Assembly: GCF_914484835.1 (NCBI RefSeq)
Contig: NZ_CAJZAR010000039.1
Coordinates: forward strand, 124,001-188,000
DNA length: 64,000 nt
DNA from: Paraburkholderia tropica
GTDB lineage: Bacteria; Pseudomonadota; Gammaproteobacteria; Burkholderiales; Burkholderiaceae
Reading direction: 5' to 3'
The position numbers and the translations under genes are program-made. Below, in pieces: positions 12,063-20,591 of this stretch. How positions within the stretch are numbered: position 1 is the stretch's first letter; every line of letters starts with the position of its first letter. The notes beneath the pieces are model-generated. The model was not told where the DNA came from. It made no database searches and saw only the letters and a list, made by a program, of their open reading frames with translations.

Positions 12063-13435
12063 GCCGTATGAAGATGAGCCTTTGGCGCAGCGCGATTTTC
12101 CGGCTGCTGTTGATTTACGGATTCGTGTTTGCAGGCTCGATGTCCGGCGTCGTGTATATGAATTACTGGAATTCGGCTTCCTATACGGCCACGCAGGCGG
12201 ACTACAACATCGCCTGGCAATTCGCCTATTTCTCCGCGCTGCCCGCTGATAAAGTACCGATGCAGATTGCCGCGCATATTCGCAGCGAAATGCGTCGCCC
12301 GGTCAATTTCTACGGGCTGTTCAACGGCAATCACCGGCACATTGCGGGCGACATTCTCGCGTTTCCCGCCAACGTGCAGCCCGACGGCGACGGCGTCTGG
12401 AGCAAACCGATTCTCGCCGAGCAGGCCGCCGCGCGTCCCGAGTATATGCGCACCAAGGCGATGAAACTGGAAAACGGCGACATTCTCGTCGTCTCGCGCG
12501 ACGTCGACGAAATGTCACGATTGCGGGCCTATATGCTGGGCGGACTGGCATGGAGCGCGGCCATCGTCGTGCTGGGTGGCCTCGCGATCGGCATACTCGT
12601 ATCGACGACGCAATTGCGCCGTGTCAGCGACGTGCGCCGCGTCGTCCAGCAGATTACGCGCGGCGACTTCGAGGCGCGCTTGCCCGAGGCGGGCCGCGAC
12701 GAAATTGCGTGGCTGTCCACCATGGTCAATCACATGCTCGACGAAGTCTCGCGGCTCATGCACGAAGTGAAAGGCGCGAGTGACGGCATCGCGCATGATT
12801 TGCGCACGCCCGTGATTCACATTCGCTCGCTGCTGGCGCGAATTCAGGGCGACGAGTTGTCCGCATCGCACGCGCAACTGCTGGAGCAGGCGCGCGAAGA
12901 AACCGAGGACGTGCTGCAACGCTTCGCCGCCATCATGCGCATTTCCGAAATCGAATCGATGAAACGAAAAAAGGGTTTCAGCGATGTCGAAATCGATGCG
13001 TTGTGCCGCAAGGCCGCCGATCTTTATCAACCGGTTGCCGCCGCCAATGGCCTCGTTTTCAGCGTGGATCTGCGCACGCGCGCGACCATTCGCGCCGATT
13101 ACCCGCTGATGTTCGAGGTGCTCGTGAATCTGCTCGACAATGCGATCAAATTCACGCCCGAAGGCGGAACGGTCGAACTGAGTCTCGTGGACGGCAGTGA
13201 AGGCCCGACCATCGTGGTATCGGATTCCGGCCCCGGCATTCCCGACACCGAACGCACGGCGGTCTTTCAACGTTTTTATCGCAGCGATCTGACGAGCGTG
13301 GTCCCGGGTTCGGGGCTGGGACTTTCGGTGGTGCAGGCGGTGGTGCGGCTGCATGATTTCGGCCTGGCGCTTTCGGATGCGCGTCCGGGCCTGTGCGTCA
13401 GGCTCGATTGCTGGGCGCAATTCAAGCGCGATTGA
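12059..13435 (+). CDS. Sensor histidine kinase
   Basis: 458 residues from ATG 12059, which overlaps the regulator stop; in-frame ATGs at 12068 and 12074 are alternatives. Order: membrane helix ~12-34, periplasmic sensor ~35-158, second helix ~160-182, HAMP linker, HisKA with phospho-acceptor His246 (GIAHDLRTPVIH), HATPase with N box (LVNLLDNAIKFTPEGG), G1 (SDSGPGIP) and G2 (GSGLGLSVV). It senses an unknown envelope signal and phosphorylates the 11385 regulator. Confidence 0.94.
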   Translation: MSRMKMSLWRSAIFRLLLIYGFVFAGSMSGVVYMNYWNSASYTATQADYNIAWQFAYFSALPADKVPMQIAAHIRSEMRRPVNFYGLFNGNHRHIAGDILAFPANVQPDGDGVWSKPILAEQAAARPEYMRTKAMKLENGDILVVSRDVDEMSRLRAYMLGGLAWSAAIVVLGGLAIGILVSTTQLRRVSDVRRVVQQITRGDFEARLPEAGRDEIAWLSTMVNHMLDEVSRLMHEVKGASDGIAHDLRTPVIHIRSLLARIQGDELSASHAQLLEQAREETEDVLQRFAAIMRISEIESMKRKKGFSDVEIDALCRKAADLYQPVAAANGLVFSVDLRTRATIRADYPLMFEVLVNLLDNAIKFTPEGGTVELSLVDGSEGPTIVVSDSGPGIPDTERTAVFQRFYRSDLTSVVPGSGLGLSVVQAVVRLHDFGLALSDARPGLCVRLDCWAQFKRD

Positions 13436-13478
13436 ACCTAACCCGAGCCAACCCCGATCTAAACCGAGGAGACGTTGC

Positions 13479-14168
13479 ATGCGCATCCTTTGCATCGGCG
13501 CCGAGCGGCGGCGGCGTTATCTCGCCAGAGCGCTGGAGGAGTCGAACCATAGCGTCGTCGAACTCGACGGCGCCGATGACGCCGCCTGGCTCGCCGGCAC
13601 GGAACATATCGACGCGATCATCGCCCTGACCAATGGCGAGGCCGAACACGTCACGCGAGCACTCGCGGCCCGACCGGCACACACCGTGCTGGTGATCGTC
13701 GACCTGCGCGGCACGACGGAAGCGCGCGTCAAACTGCTCGAATCGGGCGCGGATATCTGTCTCGACGAGCCTTACGATTACACCGAACTGCATGCGCGCC
13801 TGCATGCCATCACGCGGCCAGGCAAGAGCGAGACGAATTCGGCTGCGCAAGGCAACACGTCACGTCAGACGCTGCTGTCGCTGTCCACGCGCAGCCTGAT
13901 ATGCCGTGACGGCAGCGCACTGCTGCTGCGGCGCAGGGAGTATCTGCTGATGGATCGCTTGCTGCGCAATCCCGGCGAGGCGGTCCGTCACGCGGAATTG
14001 GTCGATTATGTGTTCGGCGAACTCGAAGTGGATCCGACTTCGCTTCACAGGCTGGTGTCGCGATTGCGCGGACGTTTTCTAAAGGCTCGCGCGCCGGTGA
14101 GTTTGATCGGCATTCCGCGTGTCGGCTATCGGGCCGATGTGGAAATGCCATACGAACATCAAAGCTGA
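13479..14168 (+). CDS. Atypical OmpR-type regulator with degenerate receiver
   Basis: 229 residues; GAGGAGA precedes ATG 13479. The N-terminal ~115 residues have the length and rhythm of a receiver (MRILCIGAE, LVIVDLRGTTEA) but lack the acidic pair (GAERRRR instead), the phospho-acceptor Asp (IIALTNGE) and the switch Lys (CLDEPYDYTE). The C-terminal winged-helix domain (RREYLLMDRLLRNPGEAVRH, LHRLVSRLRGRF, IPRVGYRAD) appears functional. It probably binds DNA without classical phosphorylation. It lies 43 bases behind the kinase gene, likely in the same operon. Confidence 0.85.
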   Translation: MRILCIGAERRRRYLARALEESNHSVVELDGADDAAWLAGTEHIDAIIALTNGEAEHVTRALAARPAHTVLVIVDLRGTTEARVKLLESGADICLDEPYDYTELHARLHAITRPGKSETNSAAQGNTSRQTLLSLSTRSLICRDGSALLLRRREYLLMDRLLRNPGEAVRHAELVDYVFGELEVDPTSLHRLVSRLRGRFLKARAPVSLIGIPRVGYRADVEMPYEHQS

Positions 14169-14303
14169 AAGGGCAGGTCGTTGAGTCGCTCCAATCGAGT
14201 GCCTAAATTATCTTTAACCTTTTGGGCGACGATTGGAGAGGGGTGGTCGGCTAGGCTAGAGGTTCGAATTAAGCGCACCGCGCAACCGATAAAAAAGCCG
14301 CCC

Positions 14304-14594
14304 ATGAATTTCAAATCAAGCTTGCCTCATCTCGCGATGGCCATCGTTGTTCTCACGGCGAGTTTCACCGCCAGCGCCGCGCCGCGTCTTTCACATCAGC
14401 AATGCGTCTCCTATCCCTTCATGAAAACATCGGGAGAAGTGACGCACGCCGATCTGATGAAAGAACTCGGCGAACTGGAAGCGCGCGGTTATCAACCCGG
14501 TTCGGACAATGGCGTGTTTCCGGCCGATCTGAATTCGGCGGAGCAAAAACTCGCGGTCGACTATAAGCAGGATTGCCAGATCTCGCATCGTTAA
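14304..14594 (+). CDS. DUF4148-type small secreted protein
   Basis: 96 residues from ATG 14304 with a signal peptide cleaved near SASA-APRL. The mature part has the DUF4148 pattern common in Burkholderiaceae: LMKELGELEARGYQP, then FPADLNSAEQKLA. Two cysteines (SHQQCVSY, YKQDCQ) could form a disulfide. Family members are periplasmic or cell-surface proteins of unknown role, often near two-component systems. An in-frame ATG 123 bases upstream would remove the signal peptide and is not used here. Confidence 0.8.
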   Translation: MNFKSSLPHLAMAIVVLTASFTASAAPRLSHQQCVSYPFMKTSGEVTHADLMKELGELEARGYQPGSDNGVFPADLNSAEQKLAVDYKQDCQISHR

Positions 14595-14628
14595 TCGCGC
14601 GCTCGCGCGGAATTGATCGCCCGTTTAA

Positions 14629-14651
14629 ACGCCGGTCGCCATGACCGGCGT
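14629..14651. other. Hairpin downstream of the DUF4148 gene
   Basis: ACGCCGGTC and GACCGGCGT form a perfect 9-bp stem around a 5-base loop, 35 bases past the stop. No U-tract follows on the plus strand. It is possibly a factor-dependent terminator or a stabilising structure. The rest of the 299-bp gap up to 14893 shows no further clear element. Confidence 0.4.
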
Positions 14652-14893
14652 GGCATCGTCCATCGTTTCCTAAAGAAACCTTCATTTTTCGCGGCGGCGT
14701 TTCGCCAGCGTCCTTGTTACGATACCGCTCGTTTTCTCGCGGGTCGTTCTGATCATTGATCTTTTCTCGCATGGCGTGCGGCCCGTTGCTCGAATCGAGT
14801 GACGGGCCGAGACTATTGCCGTTCTCGCCGCCGCGCGGCACGACACAGCGAGTCCGCGAACCACCCGAATACATGAACCAGGAGTTTCAAACG

Positions 14894-15787
14894 ATGAAGA
14901 TGCGCAAGACGGTGATTTCGCTTTCGATGTTGCTGGGTATGCAGGGTCTCGCGATGGCCGCGACCGCGTCGGCGGCGACCAGCGCCCCGGCTGCGGCCGT
15001 CACCCAGCGTCATGCCGAGCCGATCACCATCCGCAATGTCGTGATTGGGCAAGGCGCGCCGAAGATCATCGTTCCGACCACGGGCGCAACCGCCGATGAA
15101 GTGCTGGCCCAGGCGCGCGCGATCGGCAATAACCCCAATGTCGATATCATCGAATATCGCATCGACTACCTGAACTTCGATACCGACGCCACGCAGATCG
15201 CCGGACTGGGCAAGCAGGTCGCGTCGGTGGCCAACGGCAAGCCGCTCATTCTCACGTTCCGCACCAAGTCGGAAGGCGGCTCGAAGCAGATCAGCGACAA
15301 GCAATACGGCGATCTGTATCTCGCGCTGATCAAGGCGCATTTCATCGATATCCTCGACGTCGAAATGTTCCGTGATCCGTCCGTCGTGCGCGAAGTCGTC
15401 GCGGCGGCGCACGCGGCGGGCATCAAGGTTGTGATGTCGAGCCACGATTTCCACAAGACGCCGTCGACGGCGGAGATCGTTGCGCGTCTGCGCAAGCAGG
15501 ACACGATGGGCGCGGATATCCTGAAGATCGCCGTCATGCCGCATAACGCCGCCGACGTGCTCAAACTGCTCGACGCCACCGAGCAGATTCGCGACCGCTA
15601 TTCGCGCAAGCCGCTGCTGACGATGTCGATGGGCGGATTGGGCGCGGTGTCGCGTTTCTCCGGCCAGGTGTTCGGCTCCGATCTGACCTTCGGCATGATC
15701 GGCCAGGCGTCCGCGCCGGGGCAGGTCGATGCCAAGGCACTGCGTCAAGTGCTCGACACGATCAATACCGCCGTCAGCGGCAATTAA
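14894..15787 (+). CDS. aroD: Exported type I 3-dehydroquinate dehydratase
   Basis: 297 residues from ATG 14894, favoured over ATG 14873 because CAGGAG lies 9 bases upstream of it. Residues 1-~28 form a signal peptide (SMLLGMQGLAMAATASA). The enzyme body is type I: Glu87/Arg89 (EYRID), catalytic His184 (SSHDFHKTP), Schiff-base Lys211 (ADILKIAVMP), Arg254 (AVSRFSG) and Gln277 (SAPGQ). It converts 3-dehydroquinate to 3-dehydroshikimate. Export to the periplasm suggests a catabolic (quinate) role rather than aromatic amino-acid synthesis, as for QuiB-type enzymes; this is inference. A porin follows. Confidence 0.9.
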   Translation: MKMRKTVISLSMLLGMQGLAMAATASAATSAPAAAVTQRHAEPITIRNVVIGQGAPKIIVPTTGATADEVLAQARAIGNNPNVDIIEYRIDYLNFDTDATQIAGLGKQVASVANGKPLILTFRTKSEGGSKQISDKQYGDLYLALIKAHFIDILDVEMFRDPSVVREVVAAAHAAGIKVVMSSHDFHKTPSTAEIVARLRKQDTMGADILKIAVMPHNAADVLKLLDATEQIRDRYSRKPLLTMSMGGLGAVSRFSGQVFGSDLTFGMIGQASAPGQVDAKALRQVLDTINTAVSGN

Positions 15788-15848
15788 ACGACGTTCCGGG
15801 CGGCACGGTTCGTCGCAAGCACGGCCGTGTTTGCCGCTCGAAACCGAA

Positions 15849-15887
15849 CGCGCGCACCGCGCTATTGAGCGGTGCGCGCGTTTTTTT
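15849..15887 (+). terminator. Rho-independent terminator of the dehydratase gene
   Basis: A perfect 12-bp GC stem (15849-15860 with 15869-15880, CGCGCGCACCGC) with an 8-base loop is followed by seven T residues. It separates the dehydratase from the porin gene, so the porin needs its own promoter. Confidence 0.93.
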
Positions 15888-15989
15888 ATGCAATGCGGCA
15901 GCAACGCAGCAAGCCTGCGCTGAATTGGGTTTTCTCCAGATCATTCTGGATTGCCAATTATTATTACGCGCAGGCCTCACCTATTTAGA

Positions 15990-17192
15990 ATGAAACAGAA
16001 AAGTTACTTTGGCGGCGCGTCCGCGAATGCGCTGCGCGTCATCGCGGCGGCAGCAGCAGCGATGACGGCACCCGGTGCGCACGCGCAAAGCAGCCTCACG
16101 TTCTACGGTGTCGCCGACGACGCCATCAGCTACGTCAACAACCAGAACGGTCACGCGAATCTCTATCTTCGACAGGGCAATCTGTACGCCTCGAAATTCG
16201 GCCTGCAAGGCAGCGAGAATCTCGGCGATGACACGCGCGCGGTCTTTGTTCTCGAAAACGGCTTCGACCTGAACAATGGCACGCAGGCGTCGAGCGGATC
16301 GATATTCAACCGGCAGGCGTATGTGGGACTCTCCAGCGAACGCTACGGCAGCGCCACGCTCGGGCGTCAATACACGCCGTATTTCCAGTTTGTCGGGCCG
16401 CTTTCTTCCGTGGCCGCGCTGACCGGTGCAGCGGGCGCGCATCCTGGCGACCTCGACGGCATGGACACGACCGTGCGCGCAAGCAATGCGGCCCTGTACG
16501 TGTCGCCGCAATGGCACGGCCTCCAGGCGGCGGGCATGTATGCGCTGGGCGGCATGGCGGGCAGCGCCGGACGCGGCCAGACGATCAGCGTCGCGCTGCG
16601 TTATTCGCAGGGGCCGCTTGCGCTTGCGGCCGGTTATCTGCGGATGGACAACGCATTCGCGAGCACCACGAGTGCCGCGTTCGACTCGTCGTCGAGCGGC
16701 TCGTTCGGCGAGTCGGTGGTGAATCAGGGCTACGTCACGGCGCGATCGATGCGCGACGTCGCGATCGCCGGCAACTACACCTTCGGCGCCGCTCGCGTGG
16801 GCCTCATGTATTCCAATGTGCGCTATTTGCCTGGCGCGCGTTCGCTGTTCAAGGATACCGCTTCGTTCAACACGTATGGCACGTTTGCGCGCTGGCAGGT
16901 CACGGCGCCCGTCGATCTGGCGGCGGGCTTTTCATACACGCAGGCATCGAAAGCCAACGGCATTTCGCATGCGGCGCGTTACACGCAGTTTTCACTGAAG
17001 CAGGGTTATCAGCTTTCGAAACGCACGGCGCTTTACGCGCTCGAGGCGTGGCAGCACGCCAGCGGTCAAACGCTGGGCAGTGCGGGTGAAGTCGTGAATG
17101 CCGCCCCGGCTGTGGGCGATTCGCAAAACCTGACGGGATCGTCGACGCCGACGCAAATCGTCGCCATGCTCGGCATCGACATGAAGTTCTGA
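15990..17192 (+). CDS. Outer-membrane porin (trimeric, Burkholderia type)
   Basis: 400 residues from ATG 15990. A signal peptide ends near PGAHAQ-SSLTFYG. The mature start LTFYGVADDAI, the motif SKFGLQGSENLGDD, the constriction-loop segment RQAYVGLSSERYGSATLGRQ and the terminal Phe (GIDMKF) are standard for the family. It forms an outer-membrane channel. It follows the exported dehydratase and may admit its hydroaromatic substrate, though the terminator between them shows separate transcription. The substrate is unproven. Confidence 0.93.
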   Translation: MKQKSYFGGASANALRVIAAAAAAMTAPGAHAQSSLTFYGVADDAISYVNNQNGHANLYLRQGNLYASKFGLQGSENLGDDTRAVFVLENGFDLNNGTQASSGSIFNRQAYVGLSSERYGSATLGRQYTPYFQFVGPLSSVAALTGAAGAHPGDLDGMDTTVRASNAALYVSPQWHGLQAAGMYALGGMAGSAGRGQTISVALRYSQGPLALAAGYLRMDNAFASTTSAAFDSSSSGSFGESVVNQGYVTARSMRDVAIAGNYTFGAARVGLMYSNVRYLPGARSLFKDTASFNTYGTFARWQVTAPVDLAAGFSYTQASKANGISHAARYTQFSLKQGYQLSKRTALYALEAWQHASGQTLGSAGEVVNAAPAVGDSQNLTGSSTPTQIVAMLGIDMKF

Positions 17193-17250
17193 GGGGCGAG
17201 CAGCACCGTCGCTCGCCAGAGGTGGCCTGGCCCGCACGGGGCCTGGCCGC
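17193..17250. terminator. Hairpins in the convergent gap between porin and OmpW-like gene
   Basis: GGCGAGC (17195-17201) pairs with GCTCGCC (17211-17217), and GGCCC/GGGCC (17229-17243) forms a second small stem. GGCCTGGCC is also repeated directly at 17224 and 17240. Together they probably end both converging transcripts, though T-runs are absent. Confidence 0.4.
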
Positions 17251-17928
17251 TCAATTGAAGCGATACGTCAACGCCACCTGCGCGACCGGATACCAGTGGT
17301 AGCGCGTGACCTTGTCGGTGAACTTCTGTTCTTCGTTGGCGATGTCCTGCTGCGAAACGTACGGATCGTAAATCGACGGCACGTCATACGCGACGCGCGG
17401 ACGGCCATACGCCACGCCGAGATCGAACGACAAGCCCAGACCGAGCGCGGGCTTCTTGTGACCATAGCCAATGCCGATATAAGGCATCACATGCGGGAGC
17501 GTCACCTTCGCGCTCGGCGCGGGACCGAGCGCCGGCACCGTCTCGCCGCCAATCTGATAGTTGCCCTGCGCGTTCGGCGAGAGCGTCGCCGAGAGCGAAT
17601 CCCCGTTGAAGAGGGCGCCTGCCGTGAGGCGGAACGCGCTCGACGCAAACGGGTACAGATCGAGGTAAGTGCCGCCCTGGGCGAGCGTGAGATGCCCGTC
17701 GTAGCGGTTGTCGTCTACCGTCACGGTGTGGCTGAGCCCGAAGCCCGCCGCCTCCGCATGCAGGCCCACATGCGGCCCCAGATTGAGCGCGCCGCCCAGT
17801 CCCGCGCCCAGCGTGCCGCCCGTCACATACACTTCCTGCGCCTGTACCGCCGAAGCCGCCCCCCACATCGCCGCGCCCATCACCGTCGCGCGCAGCGTCC
17901 AACCCATACCACCGAATACCGAAGCCAC
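17251..17928 (-). CDS. OmpW-like small outer-membrane beta-barrel protein
   Basis: 225 residues beginning with GTG, which has AGGGAGA a few bases upstream. An N-terminal signal ends near ASAVQAQ. The mature part is a series of amphipathic strands rich in Gly and aromatics (GGTLGAGLGGALNLGPHVG, MPYIGIGYGH, VAQVALTYRFN), as in 8-strand barrels. Many beta- and gammaproteobacterial hypothetical outer-membrane proteins look like this. The C-terminal residue is Asn after Phe rather than Phe itself. The function is unknown. An internal ATG a few codons in would spoil the signal peptide. Confidence 0.7.
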   Translation of the reverse strand: MASVFGGMGWTLRATVMGAAMWGAASAVQAQEVYVTGGTLGAGLGGALNLGPHVGLHAEAAGFGLSHTVTVDDNRYDGHLTLAQGGTYLDLYPFASSAFRLTAGALFNGDSLSATLSPNAQGNYQIGGETVPALGPAPSAKVTLPHVMPYIGIGYGHKKPALGLGLSFDLGVAYGRPRVAYDVPSIYDPYVSQQDIANEEQKFTDKVTRYHWYPVAQVALTYRFN

Positions 17929-18168
17929 TGCTTTCTCCCTGAAACCGGGAAACGCTCGCTATGGGTTCCCCGACGGCTTCGACTTTACGGTTCACGCGCA
18001 CGAATCAATTGCACGAGTTGCGGGCATTTGGCATCGCAAATCAAAACGCAATTGAAATGAATCCGCACGTCTGCGCTTCATCGCCGTGACCCCGTTTTTT
18101 CAGGGGTGAAAAGCGGTAAATATTTCGTTTAACCGATGGTTTAAAAAGCGGGCGCAAGCCGTTCGCGT

Positions 18169-18600
18169 TCACTGAAACGGGGTACACAGACGCTCGATCG
18201 GCGCGATCACCAGCACGCAGGTGGAGAACGCGATGAGCCCCAGAAACAGCACAGAAATGGCCGCGGCGCACCACGCGACGAAACGCAGCGCGTCGTGCTT
18301 GTCGGGGGCGAGCGAGACGGTCCGGCGCCACGCGCGGCCCGCCATGATCGCGAGCACCAGCGCGATCACGAACGCGCCGCCCGACGCCACGCCGACGATG
18401 CCCTCGACGTGTGGCCAGGGCATGTCGGCCTGATGCTGGATGCCGTCGCCGCAGGCCGCCGACACCAGCGTGACCGCCAGCGCCAGCTGCACGAGCCAGA
18501 GCAGCGGTCCGCCCACCAGCGCGAGCCAGATGGCCACGCGCAGCGGACGCAGGGAAACGGGAGCCGGAGTGCTTCCCGGCGAGGACGAATGAGCGTTCAT
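18169..18600 (-). CDS. Small inner-membrane protein of unknown function
   Basis: 143 residues from ATG at 18600. Three strongly hydrophobic stretches are visible: VAIWLALVGGPLLWLVQLAL, IVGVASGGAFVIALVLAIM and ISVLFLGLIAFSTCVLVIAP; the first contains a P-L-L-W-L-V-Q pattern. There is a cysteine in the first loop (SAACGDG). I recognise this as a conserved Burkholderiaceae membrane protein but know no function. A longer in-frame reading to 18801 exists, but it adds a polar, low-likelihood N-terminus. Confidence 0.6.
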   Translation of the reverse strand: MNAHSSSPGSTPAPVSLRPLRVAIWLALVGGPLLWLVQLALAVTLVSAACGDGIQHQADMPWPHVEGIVGVASGGAFVIALVLAIMAGRAWRRTVSLAPDKHDALRFVAWCAAAISVLFLGLIAFSTCVLVIAPIERLCTPFQ

Positions 18601-19063
18601 CGCAAAGGGAGTCGAGCGGGAGTAGGGCGCGCACGCGCCACCCGGTACTGGCTGCGCCGCAGAACGCATGCCCGCAGCGTCGCGTGAGCGCGACACCGCG
18701 TTAGCAACGTTAAGCACGACCGTCTGGACGGTTAAACGGTGGAACGCGCTTCCACAGCGGTTTTCACGCCGCCGCGCCATGCGGGCGCACGCGCCGCCCA
18801 CGCAAATACCGGCCTCGCCGCGCGATCTGACCAGATAACGTGGCCATAACGTTAGCGCTAGCGCAACTCCCGAGTGGAAACAACGTTAGAACTGGGGCGC
18901 ATTTTCCCTGGCGCTTTCCGTCTGCGCGAGCGCGCGGCACGTTTTTATAATCAGCTCCCGAAGTGCATGGGACGTGATCCCTGCGCATTTCGGGACGCTG
19001 CGCCGGCTACCCCACGAAGCCGGGACGTGGTTTGGAGACACACGCAAAAAGATAGGATACCTG
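18601..19063. other. 463-bp non-coding region upstream of the porin
   Basis: No credible gene. It holds several copies of ACGTTA: around 18698-18713 (GCGTTAGCAACGTTAAGC), in the 8-4-8 inverted repeat at 18847-18866, and around 18891. The last ~170 bases are the likely porin control region. Confidence 0.5.
18847..18866. promoter_or_regulatory. Candidate LacI-type operator upstream of the porin
   Basis: TAACGTTA-GCGC-TAGCGCAA has a left arm identical to that of the site at 22713-22732 and a degenerate right arm (four of eight positions). It contains the 8-bp palindrome TAGCGCTA. It lies about 200 bases before the porin start. Confidence 0.45.
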
Positions 19064-20203
19064 ATGAAAAAGAAGCTGATTGGCCTCGCCGTGCTGGCCG
19101 CGGTATCGTCCGCCGCCCAGGCGCAAAGCCAGGTCACCTTGTACGGCCGTATCGACAACGGCATCCAGTATGAAACGGGCCTGCCGGGCAACAAGAACGC
19201 CGTGAGCGCCCAGAGCGGCGACTGGGGCTGTTCGTGGTTCGGCCTCGAAGGCTACGAGGATCTCGGTGCGGGCACGAAGGCGATCTTCAAGCTCGAAGGC
19301 CAGCTCAACACGCAGACGGGCCAGTCGGCGGGCGCGCTGTTCGGCCGTCACGCGATCGTCGGTTTCGACAACGACCGCTACGGTACCTTCAAGATGGGTA
19401 ACCTCGGCGCGGGCGAAATCTCGCAGGACAGCTGGGGCGCCGACCCGCAGCTGATGCAGCGTTACGCGATTTCGACGCTCGTGCGCGGCCGTAACTGGGC
19501 GAGCGCCTCGAACGGCTTCGAATACCAGACGCCGAGCTGGGGCGGCTTCTACATGCGCGGCCAGTACGCGCTGACCAACAACACCAAGTGGAACGCGGCC
19601 TCGACGCCCACGGGCCAGGGCCGCACCGACGGCATCGAAGGTGTCTACTCCTTCGGCATGGGCGACTTCCGCGTGATTTACGACGAAGTGCGCGGCGCCG
19701 ACGGCTCCTTCAACGACGTCTACCAGCACTCGCGCTCGATTCTCGCGGGCGGCACGCTGGTGTTCGGCCCGGTCAAGTTCTACGCGGGCTACCAGCATCT
19801 GAGCGCGCCGAACGCGACCAACGCGAGCGTGGGCGTGACCGACGCCTCGCAGCCGGGCGGTGTCTCCGCGCCGACGGCGGTCGATCACGAGTGGATCGGC
19901 GCGGCCTGGCAGATCAACGCGGCAGCGGCGATCACGGCGGCGGTCTTCCACGCCAACGCGAACAAGGGCAACGGCAACGCCACGCTCTACACGCTGGGCG
20001 GCACGTACAACCTGTCGAAGCGCACCTTCCTCTACACGGAAGCGGGCTACGTGCATAACAGCTCGACGTCGAACATCAACCTCGGCAACGGCTCGTACGG
20101 CAACAACGACTACGATCCGACCACGGGTTCGTCGGCGAACGGCAATCCGAACTACGGCCAGGGCCAGTTCGGCGTGTTCGCAGGCGTCATGCATCTGTTC
20201 TGA
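19064..20203 (+). CDS. Outer-membrane porin (trimeric, Burkholderia type)
   Basis: 379 residues from ATG 19064. A short signal peptide (MKKKLIGLAVLAAVSSAAQAQ) precedes SQVTLYGRIDNGIQY. EGYEDLGAGTKAIFKLE and FGRHAIVGFDNDRYGTFK are family signatures, and the protein ends GVMHLF. It is a general diffusion channel. The upstream region carries ACGTTA-type motifs like those in front of the second sugar ABC operon, hinting that it may be the outer-membrane entry for that system. The stop is followed by a good terminator. Confidence 0.94.
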   Translation: MKKKLIGLAVLAAVSSAAQAQSQVTLYGRIDNGIQYETGLPGNKNAVSAQSGDWGCSWFGLEGYEDLGAGTKAIFKLEGQLNTQTGQSAGALFGRHAIVGFDNDRYGTFKMGNLGAGEISQDSWGADPQLMQRYAISTLVRGRNWASASNGFEYQTPSWGGFYMRGQYALTNNTKWNAASTPTGQGRTDGIEGVYSFGMGDFRVIYDEVRGADGSFNDVYQHSRSILAGGTLVFGPVKFYAGYQHLSAPNATNASVGVTDASQPGGVSAPTAVDHEWIGAAWQINAAAAITAAVFHANANKGNGNATLYTLGGTYNLSKRTFLYTEAGYVHNSSTSNINLGNGSYGNNDYDPTTGSSANGNPNYGQGQFGVFAGVMHLF

Positions 20204-20318
20204 TTCGGGCGGAACAGATGCGGCCTGCATCATCAACGCAGCATCGACTGTATCTCCAGTGAGTTACCAGCAGTAGCAAGTCGCATGGACAGGCCCGGCC
20301 GGACGTTGGTCCGGGCCG

Positions 20319-20368
20319 CGCCGGCGTGGTCAACCTCCTCCACCCTGACACGCCGGCGTCCCTTTTTT
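20319..20368 (+). terminator. Rho-independent terminator of the porin gene
   Basis: CGCCGGCGTG (20319-20328) pairs perfectly with CACGCCGGCG (20349-20358) around a 20-base loop, followed by TTTTTT at 20363-20368. A second small hairpin (CCGGAC/GTCCGG) lies just upstream. Confidence 0.8.
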
Positions 20369-20497
20369 CAGTCTCCGCTTCAAACCCATCCGATCACAAT
20401 CCCTCGTATTTAATAGGGTCCCGGCGCTTTTGGCGTACCCGGGAAACTCCGCGTTTGCCCGCCCTTGAACGACGCCCGATGACCATGCTATCTTGCA

Positions 20498-20515
20498 GAC
20501 GTTAGCGATAACGTC
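20498..20515. promoter_or_regulatory. Inverted repeat upstream of the antitoxin gene
   Basis: GACGTTA-GCGA-TAACGTC has perfect 7-bp arms. It lies 77 bases before the antitoxin start and could be the autoregulatory operator of the Phd/VapB-type protein, or a site for the same regulator as the similar repeat at 22713. Confidence 0.6.
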
Positions 20516-20591
20516 CACGGTGCGCGACGTCTCGCAACGCGGTTCCATACAAAACTACAGCGCGCCGATCACGATGGGTGGAGATCCTTCA

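Larger units (their letters stand above)
20204..20591. other. 388-bp gap: porin terminator, then toxin-antitoxin control region
   Basis: The first half contains the porin terminator (20319-20368). The second half contains the inverted repeat at 20498-20515 and presumably the antitoxin promoter. No gene is supported here. Confidence 0.55.

Noticed and set aside
12068..12076. Later ATG codons as the start of the histidine kinase
   Set aside because: The ATG at 12059 gives the common four-base overlap with the regulator stop; the later ones stay possible but less likely.
14267..14277. Possible third copy of the galactan LacI operator (AATTAAGCGC)
   Set aside because: Only a half-site, and it lies before the DUF4148 gene with no sugar genes near.
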